Source: Cristatella mucedo
Taxonomy: Eukaryota; Bryozoa; Phylactolaemata; Cristatellidae
Length of the DNA stretch: 64,000 nucleotides
Reading direction: 5' to 3'
Assembly (NCBI GenBank): GCA_009760855.2
Contig: WPIO01000117.1
Coordinates: forward strand, 144,001-208,000
Shown here: piece by piece, positions 11,125-22,226 of the stretch
How positions within the stretch are numbered: position 1 is the first letter of the stretch
How the letters are laid out: each line of letters begins with the position of its first letter
Made by a program: the position numbers and the translations under genes
The notes under the pieces: generated by a model
Told to the model about the DNA's origin: nothing
The model's input: only the letters and a program-made list of their open reading frames with translations
Database searches by the model: none

Positions 11125-12650
11125 TTGCCTATTTGTTTGTCGTAACTCCACAAGGCCATACAGACCAAGTGGGTGTTACGCAAGAGAGTGTTGCATAGCG
11201 CTCTCACAGCCTAAGCGGCTTTCGGTACGCATTCGGTAGCCAACAGACTTCATCTGACGAAAAAAATAGAAAGTGTGAAGCACAGCTGAGTCAGGAGAGC
11301 AGTTGAGGTAGCGAGCAGCACGGAAGTAGCGGTTTAGGATGGCTGGACAGGATGAGCCGTAGTCGGCAGCAGGAGAGTATTTTTCATTGTGTAAGAATCG
11401 TGGAAGCGAGTTCCGCAGTCCAGGACATGCAGAGCTAAAGCTGCAGTCACCAACGGTCTTTGAGCGGAGGTACGGAACAGCTAATTTATTGTCCCTGCAG
11501 GACCTGAAGGCACAAGGATGCTGAAACCGGTGCAGCAGTTCAGCTAGGTAAGGAGGAGCCAAGTCATGGCGGGCCTTGTGGGTCAGTGTAAGAACTCTGC
11601 TCTGCATCCGAGATCAACTTTCAGCCATCCTAGCTTTCCTTGGTAAGGAGAAATGTGGTCAAATTTCTGGATTTGCAAATTAGTCTTGCAGCCATATCCA
11701 TAGCCAGCTGCTGTGGATTAGTGATTTTTTGATAGCTCAGCCAAAAGGGGATTACAATAATCTAACCGAGACACAACTAAAGAGCTATTTAAATTTTGTA
11801 CAAGCCACCGTGGTAGACAGATCCTAATCTTGGATAGCGATCAGACGTGATGACTAGCTGCGGAAGAAATACTCTTAATCTAAGCGACGATAAAACTGAA
11901 CTGCTGCTCAAAGGACACCCTGAGTGTATAAGTGGACTAGAAAACTTCGCTCTTCAAATAGGGAATGCTGTTCTGCGACCATCACCATGCGCTCGGAGTT
12001 CTGGTGTCGTCTTTGAGAGCTGCCTAAATTATAAAAGATTCGCTAAGGAAATTTGCCGGTATGCAGGATTAAATGTCGGCAAGGCAAGCATTTAGTTTCT
12101 CAGTCGCCGCCGCAGATTCCGACGGTTTAGATGACAAATACAGCCAAGTATCATCTGCATAAAAGTTATATCTTATTCCATGGGCCTCAATCACTTTTCC
12201 CAGTTGTTGAGTATAAATGGAGAACAGCAACGGACGGACCCTTAAGGAACTCCACAGGTGGCCGGCCTACTGAATGAGACCTGACCCCCACACAGCACGG
12301 ATCGAACGCGATTGGACAAGTATAATTTAAACCACGTCAGTGCCTCGTCTGCCTGACCAATCGTTGTTCTCAATAATTCAAGTAGGATATCGTGATCGAT
12401 GGTCTCGAATACAGTTGATAGATCTAGCAGAGCGAGAGAAGTAACGTTCCCATCATCATCATTATCATCATCGTTGCTGCATAAAATGTTCTCGGTTACT
12501 CGGAGAAGAGCAGTTTCAGTGGAGTGCTGCCGTTTGAACACCGATTAAAATTTGTCTGAAATTTTTATAATTTCAGTGTGTGCTTCCAGCCGCCTAGCAA
12601 ATTTTGTTCAAGAATCTCTGACAACAATGGAAACTGATCGAACAGCTTTA
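11125..12650 (-). mobile_element. LINE-X copy with an internal inverted segment
   Basis: The - strand carries the LINE-X C-terminal block (11176-11607, KARHDLAPPYLAELLHRFQ) and upstream the RT (12242-12541, LLDLSTVFETIDHDILLELL and CGGQVSF). Between them, about 11866-12046 reads as LINE-X coding on the + strand (LNLSDDKTELLLKGHPE, RPSPCARSSGVVFE). This internal segment is flipped relative to the rest. The copy keeps the intact form of the site that carries the 1-nt deletion in other copies. Confidence 0.85.
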
Positions 12651-12716
12651 GCCATATAGTGCCAGAAAAGCCTCAACGGCCATCACCCAGCTTGCAGCAC
12701 ACAGCATGCAAGGAAA

Positions 12717-12878
12717 ATATAATATAATTTATTCGTATAGCGCCCTTTAGGGAACTTAAATCTCTATTAAGGCGCTTCATATATGCCGCGGCGCTCAGCC
12801 CACAACCTCTTACCATCAAATACATTCACTTTGAACTTGGTCGGGACGAGCACCTTTGTCTCTGGACCAAAACAGCTC
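12717..12878 (-). mobile_element. SINE-A copy
   Basis: Reverse copy. It begins with the tail (ATTTATTCGTATAGCGCCCT, AACTTAAATCTCTATTAAG) and runs to a degraded tRNA-like head near 12870. Confidence 0.75.
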
Positions 12879-13271
12879 GGCGGGATTACCTGCTGCACTT
12901 GACTTGAACATGAAATGATCTGGGTTTAAAGAGGGAGCAGCCAGCTAGTTATCGTTACAGAATCGTGGGCAACAGACTCGGGGTCAAGAGGGAGAGCGGG
13001 TGCGGAGATGGATTCACTCTGGACTATCAACATCCCTAGATCGCGTCTGGTGTAACAGGCTAACAGGCGGGTCACTTGATAAGCTGCAGCTTCCCGCTGG
13101 CCGACATGTGGAGGCCGCATGCAGTTTGCCTACTGCACTGCACATGCACAGCTTGAGCACATAGACTACATTCGCCCTGTACGCATTGAGCACGATTATC
13201 AATTCCGGTCAAATGAGCTCCCCTCATGAATCTTAGAAAAGCAGGTCGTAGACGCAAGCCTGCAGCCATAT

Positions 13272-13394
13272 AAAAGAGAGAGAGAGATACATATATATAG
13301 ACAGACAGACCGACAGACAGACAGACAGGCAGAGACGGACGGACGGACAAACAGACAGAAAGAACGAGTGAGGGAGAGAGAAAGAGAGACAGAG

Positions 13395-13473
<79 letters not shown>

Positions 13474-13571
13474 CAGACAGAGATAGGGATAGAGGAAGAC
13501 AGAGACAGAGAGAGATAGATAGAGAGAGAGAGAGAGTGAGAGAGAGATGGAGATGGAGAGGGAGAGCGCAC

Positions 13572-13615
<44 letters not shown>

Positions 13616-13629
13616 AGACAGATAGGCAC

Positions 13630-13697
<68 letters not shown>
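13272..13697. repeat. (GA)n / AGAC compound microsatellite
   Basis: Long purine tracts of GA dinucleotides interrupted by GACA and GATA variants, with (GACA)n at the left edge. The long Ser-Leu and Arg-Glu open frames across it are translations of the repeat, not genes. Confidence 0.95.
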
Positions 13698-13700
<3 letters not shown>

Positions 13701-13734
13701 CACGGAGAGTGGGCCTGAGAGAGATGAGCAGACA

Positions 13735-14590
13735 GACTGAGAAACAGAAAGAAAAATCGGGCACATAGGCATATCAAGGCCGTCTAATCGACAGACAGAC
13801 AAACATAGGAAGGAAGAAAAGAAAAGCAGAGGGGTCTTTAAATGAAACACTATTAAGCATTGGTTCATGTCCACATTAAACTCAGTTAAGGCCTTTCGTA
13901 GATACGTTTGCCGTTTTCGTGCCATTGGACTTGAAAACTTCCTTGGAAACTATCATCTAGCAGACGGAGTGAAGAACGCTGCTTCATTGGCAGGGATCTC
14001 ACCGGGCTCATCTTTGTTCAACCGAAGGCAGAGCGGTGGACACGTCTGGGCCCAGACATTTCTAGATATCCTCATTAGCTCCTCGCCTGCACGAAGCTTG
14101 GGGAATCCCAGATGGCTGAGCTACCGAGAGCTGCTGCTGCAGTTCCATCTCAAAGTCCTAGTTTTTCAGATGGAGTCACCGTTGGAATGCACGAGGCCGC
14201 TGACACGAAGCCACCATCCCTCAACCGGCGACTCACAGTTCGGTAGCCGGGATGGTAGCTGGGGAAGGTATGGATACGCCTGAAACACACCCACCTCTGC
14301 AGCAGCTGCTAAGGCTCAAGAGCCCGGATGTTGAATGCCTAACATGGCGTCCTGGCTTCCCAGGCCGAGAAGGGGGGGGGGAGGGAGTACATAGTTCAGA
14401 TGTGGCCGCGAGGTGCCCCTGACTAATATGATCTCTTGCCATTGTTCCTGGTGGTGCTGCGTACAATTGTCAACAGATCAGATGCAGGCGATGGTGAACG
14501 TGCACGGCGGTGCACGGTATGCCAGCTCACCCCTCCGGGCGGGCCTCCTGACCGCTAGATTGATTGCGGTTCCGGGATTCCCAGCTGCGA
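13735..14590. other. Unassigned; one 138-codon open frame
   Basis: A + strand frame from a genuine ATG runs 13867-14283. I do not recognise the product, see no domain, signal peptide or membrane segment, and cannot show that it is coding. A run of ten G lies near 14372. Confidence 0.2.
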
Positions 14591-15781
14591 TGAATTGATT
14601 GAGCATACCTCGGCCAGCAGACGCTTCTATCGGCGCCGTGTCTGTCTGGTCTCCGCTCGTGCTTGCTGAAGAGGAGAGTCCTGCCTTGGGCCGAGCCAGG
14701 TGCACGACCGATTTTCAGAGGGCTCGCTCATTAGCAGACGTTTACATGGCGTCAGGGCAGGTAAGCGCTGCTGCCGCTCAGCCGGAATCGTCTCGCTTCC
14801 AGTCCGGCGCTAGCGCTTGCATGAACACCACCGATCGCTTCGAGAAGGTGTGACAGTCACCACTCAGGGGTGTCGAGGAGGACGGCGGGCGGTGGGGTGG
14901 TAGTTTCGTGTCGGCTGCCCGGCGAGATTGGCGCTAAGAACGGGTTGTTTCCGCCAGCAGAGCCGGGCCGAAAACGGCCGGTGGGCAGGCGAACGGCTGT
15001 GGAGTGCAGTGCAGTGCACCATCGCTTCGCTTGCGTCTTACGATCGCCGAGGGAGAGAGAGAGAGAGAGAGAGAGAGAAGGCGCACTGCTTCTCGGAGCG
15101 ACGAGCCTGCTAACGAGGAAGCAGCCGAACTCTGTTGACCGGCATTCCGGCTGAAGCAGCGCCTCCGCCGTAGCCGCGGCCGCCGCGTCATTTCCGTCGG
15201 TCCCAATGCGGCTGGGCTACCGTCGACCGCCGCCGCCGCGCTTAGACCAGCCTACAGCCTCGCTGGCTGCTGCTGCTGCTGCTGATCTGCCGTAGTGGCG
15301 GCTGCTGCCTCAGCCCAGACGAGCGCGCATATAGGGGGGGGGGGGGGCGTACTATGCATCGGCGCGAGGTCGCAGACGCTGAAAGAAAGCGTTCCCCACA
15401 CACCACGCCCTCGAGTTCAAGCGAACCCGCTCGGGTCAGCAATTAGCGAAGGCTCTCGCGACCAACCGTCGAGCGGTGCGTCGGCCGTTTGAGATCTGGC
15501 GCTCATCGAAGTCGCCCGGGCCGCACGCGCGTCCTGCGGGCGCCCTGAGCCTCTGCGAGTACCTTTAATTAGCTTTCCGCGAAGGACCGGTGACGGTAGG
15601 CGCATCGGACTCGAAGCCGCCTTTTTTCCCGCTTGGCGAGCTGAGAACGAGAGCGACACGCGACCGGAAGCGCAGTCGTCAGGTAGCTACGGCGCTTCCG
15701 GCGCTCGAGCCGGCGCGTGTGTCAGCAGGGCCGCAGTTGGCTGGACACTGTGCCATGCCGGACGACGCACGGAGAACGTTC
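14590..15781 (+). other. CpG-rich island with a candidate short first exon
   Basis: The stretch is strongly GC/CpG-rich, in contrast with its AT-rich surroundings, as expected of a promoter or 5' exon region. At 14746-14760 an ATG (context TTTACATGG) opens five codons, MASGQ, and runs straight into a consensus 5' splice site, CAG|GTAAGC, at 14760/14761 in phase 0. That phase is compatible with the bZIP exon at 20768, but no evidence links them. A (GA)n run lies at 15051-15079 and a 12-G run near 15336. Confidence 0.3.
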
Positions 15782-16107
15782 TACATTCTCTTGACTCTGC
15801 TATGCTTCCCACTTTCTCTTTGTTGCGTGAGACGAAGTCTGTTGGCTACCGATGGTTTGGTCTAGCGGTTAAGGTGCTCGCCCCGACCAAGGCCTGACTG
15901 AGGTCGTGGGCTCGAGCCCCGAGGCATATGCGAAGTGCCTGAATAGAGATTAAGTTCTCTTGGGGCGCTATATAAATAAATGAATTATATTTACCGAATG
16001 CGTACCGAAAGTCGCCCAGGCTGTGAGTGCGCCATACAAAACTCTCCTGCGTAACTCCCACATGGTCTTTATGACTTTGTGGAGTTACAGACGGAGATAC
16101 ATTACAC
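15782..16107 (+). mobile_element. LINE-X 3' end, host of a nested SINE-A
   Basis: A short 5'-truncated LINE-X end starts at CTACATTCTCTTGACTCTGC and finishes GTTACAGACGGAGATACATT. ACGTTC at 15776-15781 and 16108-16113 is a plausible 6-bp target-site duplication. The copy is split by SINE-A at 15853-15991. It sits at the edge of the CpG-rich island. Confidence 0.85.
15853..15991 (+). mobile_element. SINE-A copy, intact, nested in LINE-X
   Basis: The best SINE-A in the window. Head TGGTTTGGTCTAGCGGTTAA (A box), B box GTGGGCTCGAGCCCC, tail GAAGTGCCTGAATAGAGATT, AAGTTCTCTTGGGGCGCTA, ending TATAAATAAATGAATTATAT. TACCGA at 15847-15852 is repeated at 15992-15997. The uninterrupted LINE-X sequence (GGCTACCGAATGCGTACCG, as at 31.8 kb) has a single copy, which confirms a target-site duplication. 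Confidence 0.92.
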
Positions 16108-16317
16108 ACGTTCCAGAAGTCACAAGGCTAACTCTGGCCCGGATCGGGGTTTCAATTCGTCAAGAGCCACGCTTAAAAGCAGATGCGTGTTCGTCGCGGT
16201 ACAGTCGCCAGGGAGGAGATCGAGGACATTTATGTGGCCGTGCGTATCCTGCGAAAGATGTCCGCACCGACTCACCTCTTCAGTTGCCTTTCATAAGTAC
16301 GCTGGACATTTACAGGA

Positions 16318-16347
16318 TATCTATCTATCTATCTTTCTATCTATCTA

Positions 16348-16412
<65 letters not shown>
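16318..16412. repeat. Compound (TATC)n-(CT)n-(TA)n microsatellite
   Basis: Three adjoining simple repeats directly before a reversed SINE-A. Confidence 0.95.
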
Positions 16413-16413
<1 letters not shown>

Positions 16414-16556
16414 ATCATTTGTATAGCGCCATCGGCGAACTTAATTTCTATGCAGGTGCTTCACTCATGCTGGGCTCGACCCCACGGTCATCAAATACAC
16501 CCGCCTAATACCTCGTTCGTTAAAGGCGAGCACATCAACCACTGGGTCAAACTAGC
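16413..16556 (-). mobile_element. SINE-A copy
   Basis: Reverse copy: tail ATTTGTATAGCGCCATCGGC then AACTTAATTTCTATGCAGG, B box as GGGCTCGACCCCACG, and the head ends CCACTGGGTCAAACTAG. Confidence 0.85.
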
Positions 16557-16918
16557 GAAGCATGAGTGTGCAAGCAGTATTTCGGTCAGCAGAGGCTGCG
16601 ACGGTGGCTGGGGTGCGGCTGTTTCGGCGGCGGCACCCCTTTGGATGTTTTTCCATGCGAGCCACTTCTAGCGGCGCGATTTACCGCTTGAAGACTGGCG
16701 CGTAACGCAAGTGCGCGACCACACCTCTTCGGATGAGTGGTAGCTGACTCCCATATCCAGGGGTAGTTCTTTGCGTCGTCTTCGCGGCCCATCATCTACC
16801 GTGTCAGCGAGCTCGTGGGCTACTCGCTTGGCAACTGCCTTCGCGCACTTTTATCCCCGGAGCTCGCGCGCAGCCGCGTCTGTCAGTTCGACTCGCTGGC
16901 GCCGGCCGGAGATCGCCT

Positions 16919-17107
16919 GAGATCGCCGATAGCTGGCCTGAGATCGCCGATAGCTGGCCTGAGATCGCCGATAGCTGGCCTGAGATCGCCGATAGCTGAC
17001 CTGAGATTGCCGATAGCTGGCCTGAGATCGCCGATAGCTGGCCTGAGATCGCCGATAGCTGGCCTGAGATCGCCGATAGCTGGCCTGAGATTGCCGATAG
17101 CTGGCCG
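16919..17107. repeat. 21-bp tandem array, nine copies
   Basis: Nine consecutive 21-bp units, GAGATCGCCGATAGCTGGCC plus T, with a few substitutions (ATTGCC in two units, CTGACC in one). Because 21 is a multiple of three, every frame keeps a 7-residue period. The - strand gives QLSAISG repeats from an ATG at 17121, and the + strand gives LRSPIAG. Nothing else suggests that it is translated. It sits inside a GC-rich island with related GATCGGCGATC palindromes downstream. Confidence 0.95.
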
Positions 17108-18180
17108 TATGCCGCTCGCATCAATTACTTAACGCCGGTGGCTGCGGCTCGCGCAGCCGCCGGCGACTGCTGAGTGGCGAGTGCTCTCTCTTTTTCGCCT
17201 GCCGGCTGTCCCGAGCCCGAGTCTCCGCTCCGGCGGCGGAAGCGGAAGCTCTTTCTCTGCGCGCCGTCTCAGCCGCACGACGACTGCGTGCGGCTCAGAC
17301 GAGTGCCGCCCGCGCCATGGCAGCAGCGATCGCTGTCGAGGATCGAGCCAGCTGATCGGCGATCCGCTGGCGATCGGCGATCTGATCGACGTCATCTGAT
17401 CAGCGATCGGCGACGTCGCGATCGATCGGCGATCGTCGCGACGCCAGCCGATCGGCCAGCGTCGCGCGTCGCGCGGGCTCTTCGATTTATCTTACAGCGG
17501 CTATCCTCTAGATATCCGTCGCACCCAACGGTGGACTCTTCGACTTATCTGATAGCAGATATCGTGTGGATATCCGTCGTGTCCGCGGCGTCGACCGAGC
17601 GTAGGACGCGCGCCGGTGCAGCCGAGTGCACAGGAGTTCCGACGAAAGGTGTCGACAGGCGACAGCGAGCCTCGACGTCGCCGCGCGGTCGCCACATCTG
17701 GCTCGCGCGACGACTCGGCCGCACGAGCTCGTGCGAGCGCGAAACGGTGGCTTCGCAGAGATGCACGAGTCGAATTATGCACGGTGGGTGGGTGGCTAGG
17801 TGGAGGGGACACGCTGGCCGACACAGAGGCCGAGGCCGCTCCGCGTCGATTCGTCCGCAGCTCCGCCTTCCGCCGCTCGTTCAGCCGCGCTCGTTGAACT
17901 TGATTGCATCCGCTCGTCCACTAACGAAGGAACCAAATGGCGGCGGGTGTTGCCGTCCTTCCGGCTGGGGCTGGCGTCCGATTTCGTCTCGTCATGCGGA
18001 CGCCGCGCGAAGGAAGACGGCAGCCCCGCGGCGAGATGAAACGCGTGCCCGACGGTACCTTCATCGGCGTCCTAAATTTCGTCGAGCTATTTTGGAGCTG
18101 TCGATTACCTTCAACACGTTGGCGGCGCTCCCGACGAGTCGGCTTCTATAGCTGAGAGGGGGAAGGCCAGAGAGGCGCAG
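17108..18180. other. CpG-rich island, no recognisable gene
   Basis: Very GC-rich, with long frames on both strands that are expected from low stop density. The longest (17174-18151 +) has no ATG start and no domain. A 72-codon frame at 17937-18155 does start with a good ATG context (CCAAATGGCGG), but I recognise nothing in it. Confidence 0.25.
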
Positions 18181-18584
18181 CTTGACATGACCTCGACCCG
18201 CCGGTTTGACGGGAAGCGGCCTGCTGGTTGGCGGAGTTGGTCTCTGCGTTATGTGGCCCTTCTAGTGTACTGCCGAGATAGCCAAGTCCGTCCGGCTATT
18301 ATTACGAGGACCTTCAGCTGCATTTTCGCGGCCGACTTTCCCACAGATTTTGGACAGATTTCTCACAGATTCGGGCTACTGCATCATCATAGGTCACAAC
18401 ATTTCGTGGGAGGAGCCAGGTCTGCGGACTCATCAGTAGGAGAACCTGTCTCAACTTCGTGGCTCCGCGTTGGTCCAGCCGACCAATCGCAAACCCGGGG
18501 CTCAATCCACCAACAAGCCTGCAATGGCGAACATTACTTAGCACTATACAACCGCGCACCCGTCGCGGTGCACACTACTTGGTA

Positions 18585-18770
18585 GTAATAAAAATACATT
18601 GGCTATAGCGTCCTCAGAGAACTCAATCTCTTTCTATGCACTTTACCTTTACTGCAAATGAAGCACGACCGAATTGTTAGTTTTAGCATGCTCAATAAAC
18701 AACAAGAATAACATGGTTAGGGTTGACACGCACAGGGTCAGCATGCAAGTACTGCTTCCTTTCCTGAAAA
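18585..18770 (-). mobile_element. LINE-Y 3' tail
   Basis: Reverse LINE-Y terminus: CAGAGAACTCAATCTCTTTC, then AACATGGTTAGGGTTGACAC and CACAGGGTCAGCATGCAAG. Only the last ~180 bp of the element is present. Confidence 0.85.
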
Positions 18771-19149
18771 CGCTTTTTTTTAAATGCTCATCTCCCTTTT
18801 ATTTATATTCTTCTCATTGTACTCAACAATGATGACGGCAGCGGCGAACTCAACTTCTGCCTGCGTGGGCTTGGCGTCTCAGGGGAAACTCTCTTTCATA
18901 ACAGCCTCCCGGATTAGAGCATGGACTGTGGGCGGGACTAAGTCGGCTAACGAATCTGTCGTCGGCGGGACTAAATCTGTCGCGTAAGCGTCCTAACTAG
19001 AAGGAAAGTCGGCGTCTGTCAGGAGGAAAGTCTGCCGTGTAAACGCAGGTTTAGACTAGATAATTGTATCGCATTATAATTCGTTTTCTGCTGTTCCGGT
19101 CGAGCAGTTGCCGTTTAACGTAAATACTAACAGACGCTAACGACAAGAC

Positions 19150-20117
19150 TGATTAGCCTGCTATGGGGGCTGGGTCACTGTGCTCATAGCAGAAACTGAT
19201 CTGGCTTTGTGCACAAACGACACGGTATCCGCCGCCGGCTGTTGGAACCGCGGAAGAGTACCGCTGTGTGCAGCGCCGTCGCGAGCGAGCGCGAGTGGGC
19301 GCACTAGTAGCGCAGAGACGGGGTAGAGCGACGGTGGCGTCAAGCTGATGGGGACGCAAGCGGCGGCGGCGACTCGCGACCGCCAGCCATCGCTGCCGCC
19401 CGCTTGCGACGGGCGCCGCTGAGCAGCGCCACTCACGGGCGGTCGACGCCGGCGCGCGGGGCGGCCGCCAGCTGCGTACGCCGGCGGGCGCACGGTGGAT
19501 ATCGCCGCGTCCTCACGGAGAGTCGAGACGCGATCGCCGCCGTCTTAAACGTTGCTATTGGAGACGGGTCGACTGGAGACGGTGCGCTTGTGCCGTCGCG
19601 CCGTCTCCACCGTCAGCAGCAGCAGCGGCTGCCGGCGGCGAGAGCGAGCTCTGCTCGAACTGACTTCCGTTCCGAGTGGATGTATATGGCTCTCCCTGCA
19701 CTCGGGAGCCTGCGCTCCCGAAGAAGGGCTAGCTTTCCGCCGCCGCCACCTGGTCGCCTTAGCGGATCGAGAGCAGAATGTAAAGCGCAACCTGTGGCCA
19801 CATTAGCTAACGGTGCACGACCGCGGCGCCGAGCGGCACTGTCTCTGCCTCTTGCTTATCAGCTGGAAGCGGGCACCGTCTTCCTATGACGGCGCGAGAA
19901 TTCGACCGAACTTCAAAAGGACCTGGGGGGGGGGGCGCGTTGCGCCATCCTGAGAGCTGGGCTTCACCGGGCAGGCGTGTGACCGTTCTCAATGGTCGCC
20001 ACGTAAGGCCGGACCATCGATGGTGGTGGAGAGAATTTCATTCGCAGCCGTTCCGTGAGGCCTTCTCCAGCGCGCGTGTTTAGGCTGCAAGAGAAGGGGG
20101 CGGGGCCAGCGCAGCGA
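19150..20117. other. CpG-rich island upstream of the bZIP exon
   Basis: GC-rich, with overlapping frames on both strands (for example 19404-19889 +). Its position 0.7-1.6 kb upstream of the bZIP basic-region exon makes it a candidate promoter or upstream exon. I found no recognisable domain or clear splice donor that would assign an exon. Confidence 0.25.
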
Positions 20118-20119
20118 GT

Positions 20120-20139
20120 GAGAGAGAGGAGAGACAGAC

Positions 20140-20211
<72 letters not shown>

Positions 20212-20241
20212 ACACACACAGACAGAGAGAGAGAGAGAGAG

Positions 20242-20317
<76 letters not shown>

Positions 20318-20341
20318 ATAGAGAGAGAGACAGAGAGAGAC

Positions 20342-20438
<97 letters not shown>

Positions 20439-20488
20439 TAGAGAGAGAGAGAGAGAGAGACACACACACACACAGACAGAGACAGAGA

Positions 20489-20553
<65 letters not shown>
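20120..20553. repeat. (GA)n microsatellite, ~430 bp
   Basis: GA dinucleotide array with interspersed CACACA and GACAGA variants. All Ser-Leu / Arg-Glu frames across it are repeat translations. Confidence 0.95.
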
Positions 20554-20559
<6 letters not shown>

Positions 20560-20767
20560 TGCTGACGTCAGAGCAACATGCCGTCCAGTGATCCAATGGA
20601 GGGGGCACGGGCGGCGCGGCAGCTGCCGACTGATGGCCGAGGAGAGCAGCTAGCGAGAGGAGCAGCGGCAGCTGCTCCTCTCTCCAGCTGCTCCCTTCAC
20701 GAGCTGCGGCGCTGCAGCGAGTGCGGCGCCGGTGGCCCGAGCGCCTGTCTCTGCGCGTCTGTTGTAG

Positions 20768-20869
20768 GTCCGTCAAAAGGGGGCGGGGCTCAGCAAGAAA
20801 GAAAAGAATCGATTGGCTGCTCAGAAATGCCGAATTAAGAAGAAAGAAAGTGAATACGCCCTGCTGAAG
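20768..20869 (+). CDS. bZIP transcription factor, basic-region exon (partial gene)
   Basis: This internal exon encodes the DNA-binding basic region of a bZIP protein acting in the nucleus. The diagnostic stretch is EKNRLAAQKCRIKKKESEY, which fits the N-x-x-AA-x-x-C-R signature. It resembles the AP-1 group: EKNR-AAQK as in BATF, KCR-KKKE as in ATF3/JDP2/Fos. The left edge follows a pyrimidine-rich CTGTCTCTGCGCGTCTGTTG ending in TAG at 20765-20767, a good 3' splice site whose TAG is also the in-frame stop upstream. An alternative acceptor is CAG at 20791-20793. The right edge AAG|GTTAGA at 20869/20870 is a usable donor in phase 0. The zipper is in the exon at 22227. The conserved Asn lies exactly 18 residues before the first zipper leucine, which is the invariant bZIP spacing. 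Upstream exons are not identified. Confidence 0.82.
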
Positions 20870-20977
20870 GTTAGAAGCAATGCGGGAGGGGCTCTTTGGC
20901 GCACCAGCGAGGCCCTCACCATCTCGTCCACTTTAGCTCCCTCTCGTTCTTTCTTGCTTCATCTCACTCTTTTTGTT

Positions 20978-21057
<80 letters not shown>

Positions 21058-22226
21058 GCTCTCTCCCTCTCTTCTCTCTCTCTCTCTCTCTCCGTCCTTC
21101 GGTCTCTCGGTCTCTGTCTCTTTCTCTGTCTCTCTGTCTCCGTCTCTCTCTCTCTCTCTTTGTCTCTCCTTCTCGCCGTCTCTTTCTCAATATGGCTCCC
21201 TTTCTCTCTCGTTGCTGTCTTTCGGTATCTCCTGCTCTTTTTTCTTACTCGCTATAACGCTCACAAACCTATTCACGTGTTCATGTGCTCTCAGGAGTAG
21301 CCTCTCCTGTCACTTCATGCCTCGGTTTTCGCTCTGACGGATCGTCACGTTTCGGGTGAGACTAACGCCCACAGTTCAAGTTGTGATCGGAGCATTCCCG
21401 ACCCCAAGGCCGCCCGCACGCTAGTCACTCAACCCGCTGCTTCCTGTCTTCCGTCATTAGCGGAGCACTCCTCTACTGCAACTCAATGCTTGCGGCGGCG
21501 CCTCAAGCCATGGCAGCGCGGCGGCGCCGCGGCGGCAGCTCTGTCTGAAGGTCCCTCCGTTCAGGTCCCTCCGTTCTCAGGTCCCTCCGTTCTCCTGCTC
21601 TGGTCTAACTATCTATAATACTTTATAACCACAGTCACTTTCATCTGGCCTTTATTCTCGATATCTCCGACTCTCCATCACAGTCTATTTCTCTATTTAT
21701 TCTTATATTATATCCTTATATTATTTCTAAATAATTTATTCTTCTCTCTCTTTCCCCGCCTCACTTATCTCATCACTGAATGCCTTCTCCAAACATCGCT
21801 CTGTCCATCTCTTATTCTGGCTCTCTCTCCTCTCTCACGATCTCCACCCCACCCTCCCGGTTTCTCACTCTCACCATCCCTCTGCCTACCTAAATCAGGC
21901 TGCCTGATTTATACTCAGGTAATATAATAATATAATCTGATTTATAATTGTAATAATCAGGCTGCTTTCGTATTCGAATGTCTTTCAACTTTCAAAGCGA
22001 TGAGCGTCCGCCGGCGCAGCAGCGTCGAGGAGCCGTCGCCGTGGCTGACGACGCAAAGCGAGCGCTCGACACGCGCTGGCACCTCCCGTTCGACGCTGTC
22101 GCTCGCAGAGACGGCTCGGCCGTCGAATTTCTCGCGTCCGCGCCGCCGCCGCAGCCGCCGCAGCCGATCGCTCGCGCCGGCCGCCGATGCATTTCGATGC
22201 ATGTCCTCTCGCCGGGTCTCTCGCAG
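20870..22226 (+). other. bZIP intron with CT microsatellite
   Basis: Predicted intron, phase 0, 1357 bp, beginning GTTAGA and ending CGCCGGGTCTCTCGCAG. It contains (CT)n at 20980-21053 and an imperfect continuation to about 21170, then AT-rich sequence and a GC-rich 3' part. An open frame runs through its last ~250 bp (from ATG at 21978) in frame with the next exon. An alternative first exon that starts there, giving a protein without the basic region, is therefore possible. Confidence 0.65.
20980..21170. repeat. (CT)n microsatellite inside the bZIP intron
   Basis: An uninterrupted CT run of ~74 bp, followed by CT-rich imperfect repeats. Confidence 0.95.

Noticed and set aside
13072-13925. 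Long - strand frames of Ser-Leu repeats (up to 230 codons) and the opposite Arg-Glu frames
   Set aside because: They translate the (GA)n microsatellite. The same pattern appears at 20.1, 21.0, 30.6, 32.0 and 56.9 kb.
16919-17107. CRISPR-like array
   Set aside because: Units are contiguous with no spacers and the genome is animal.
17174-18151. 325-codon + strand frame
   Set aside because: No ATG start, arginine-rich composition typical of GC-rich non-coding DNA, no motif, and equally long frames on the other strand.
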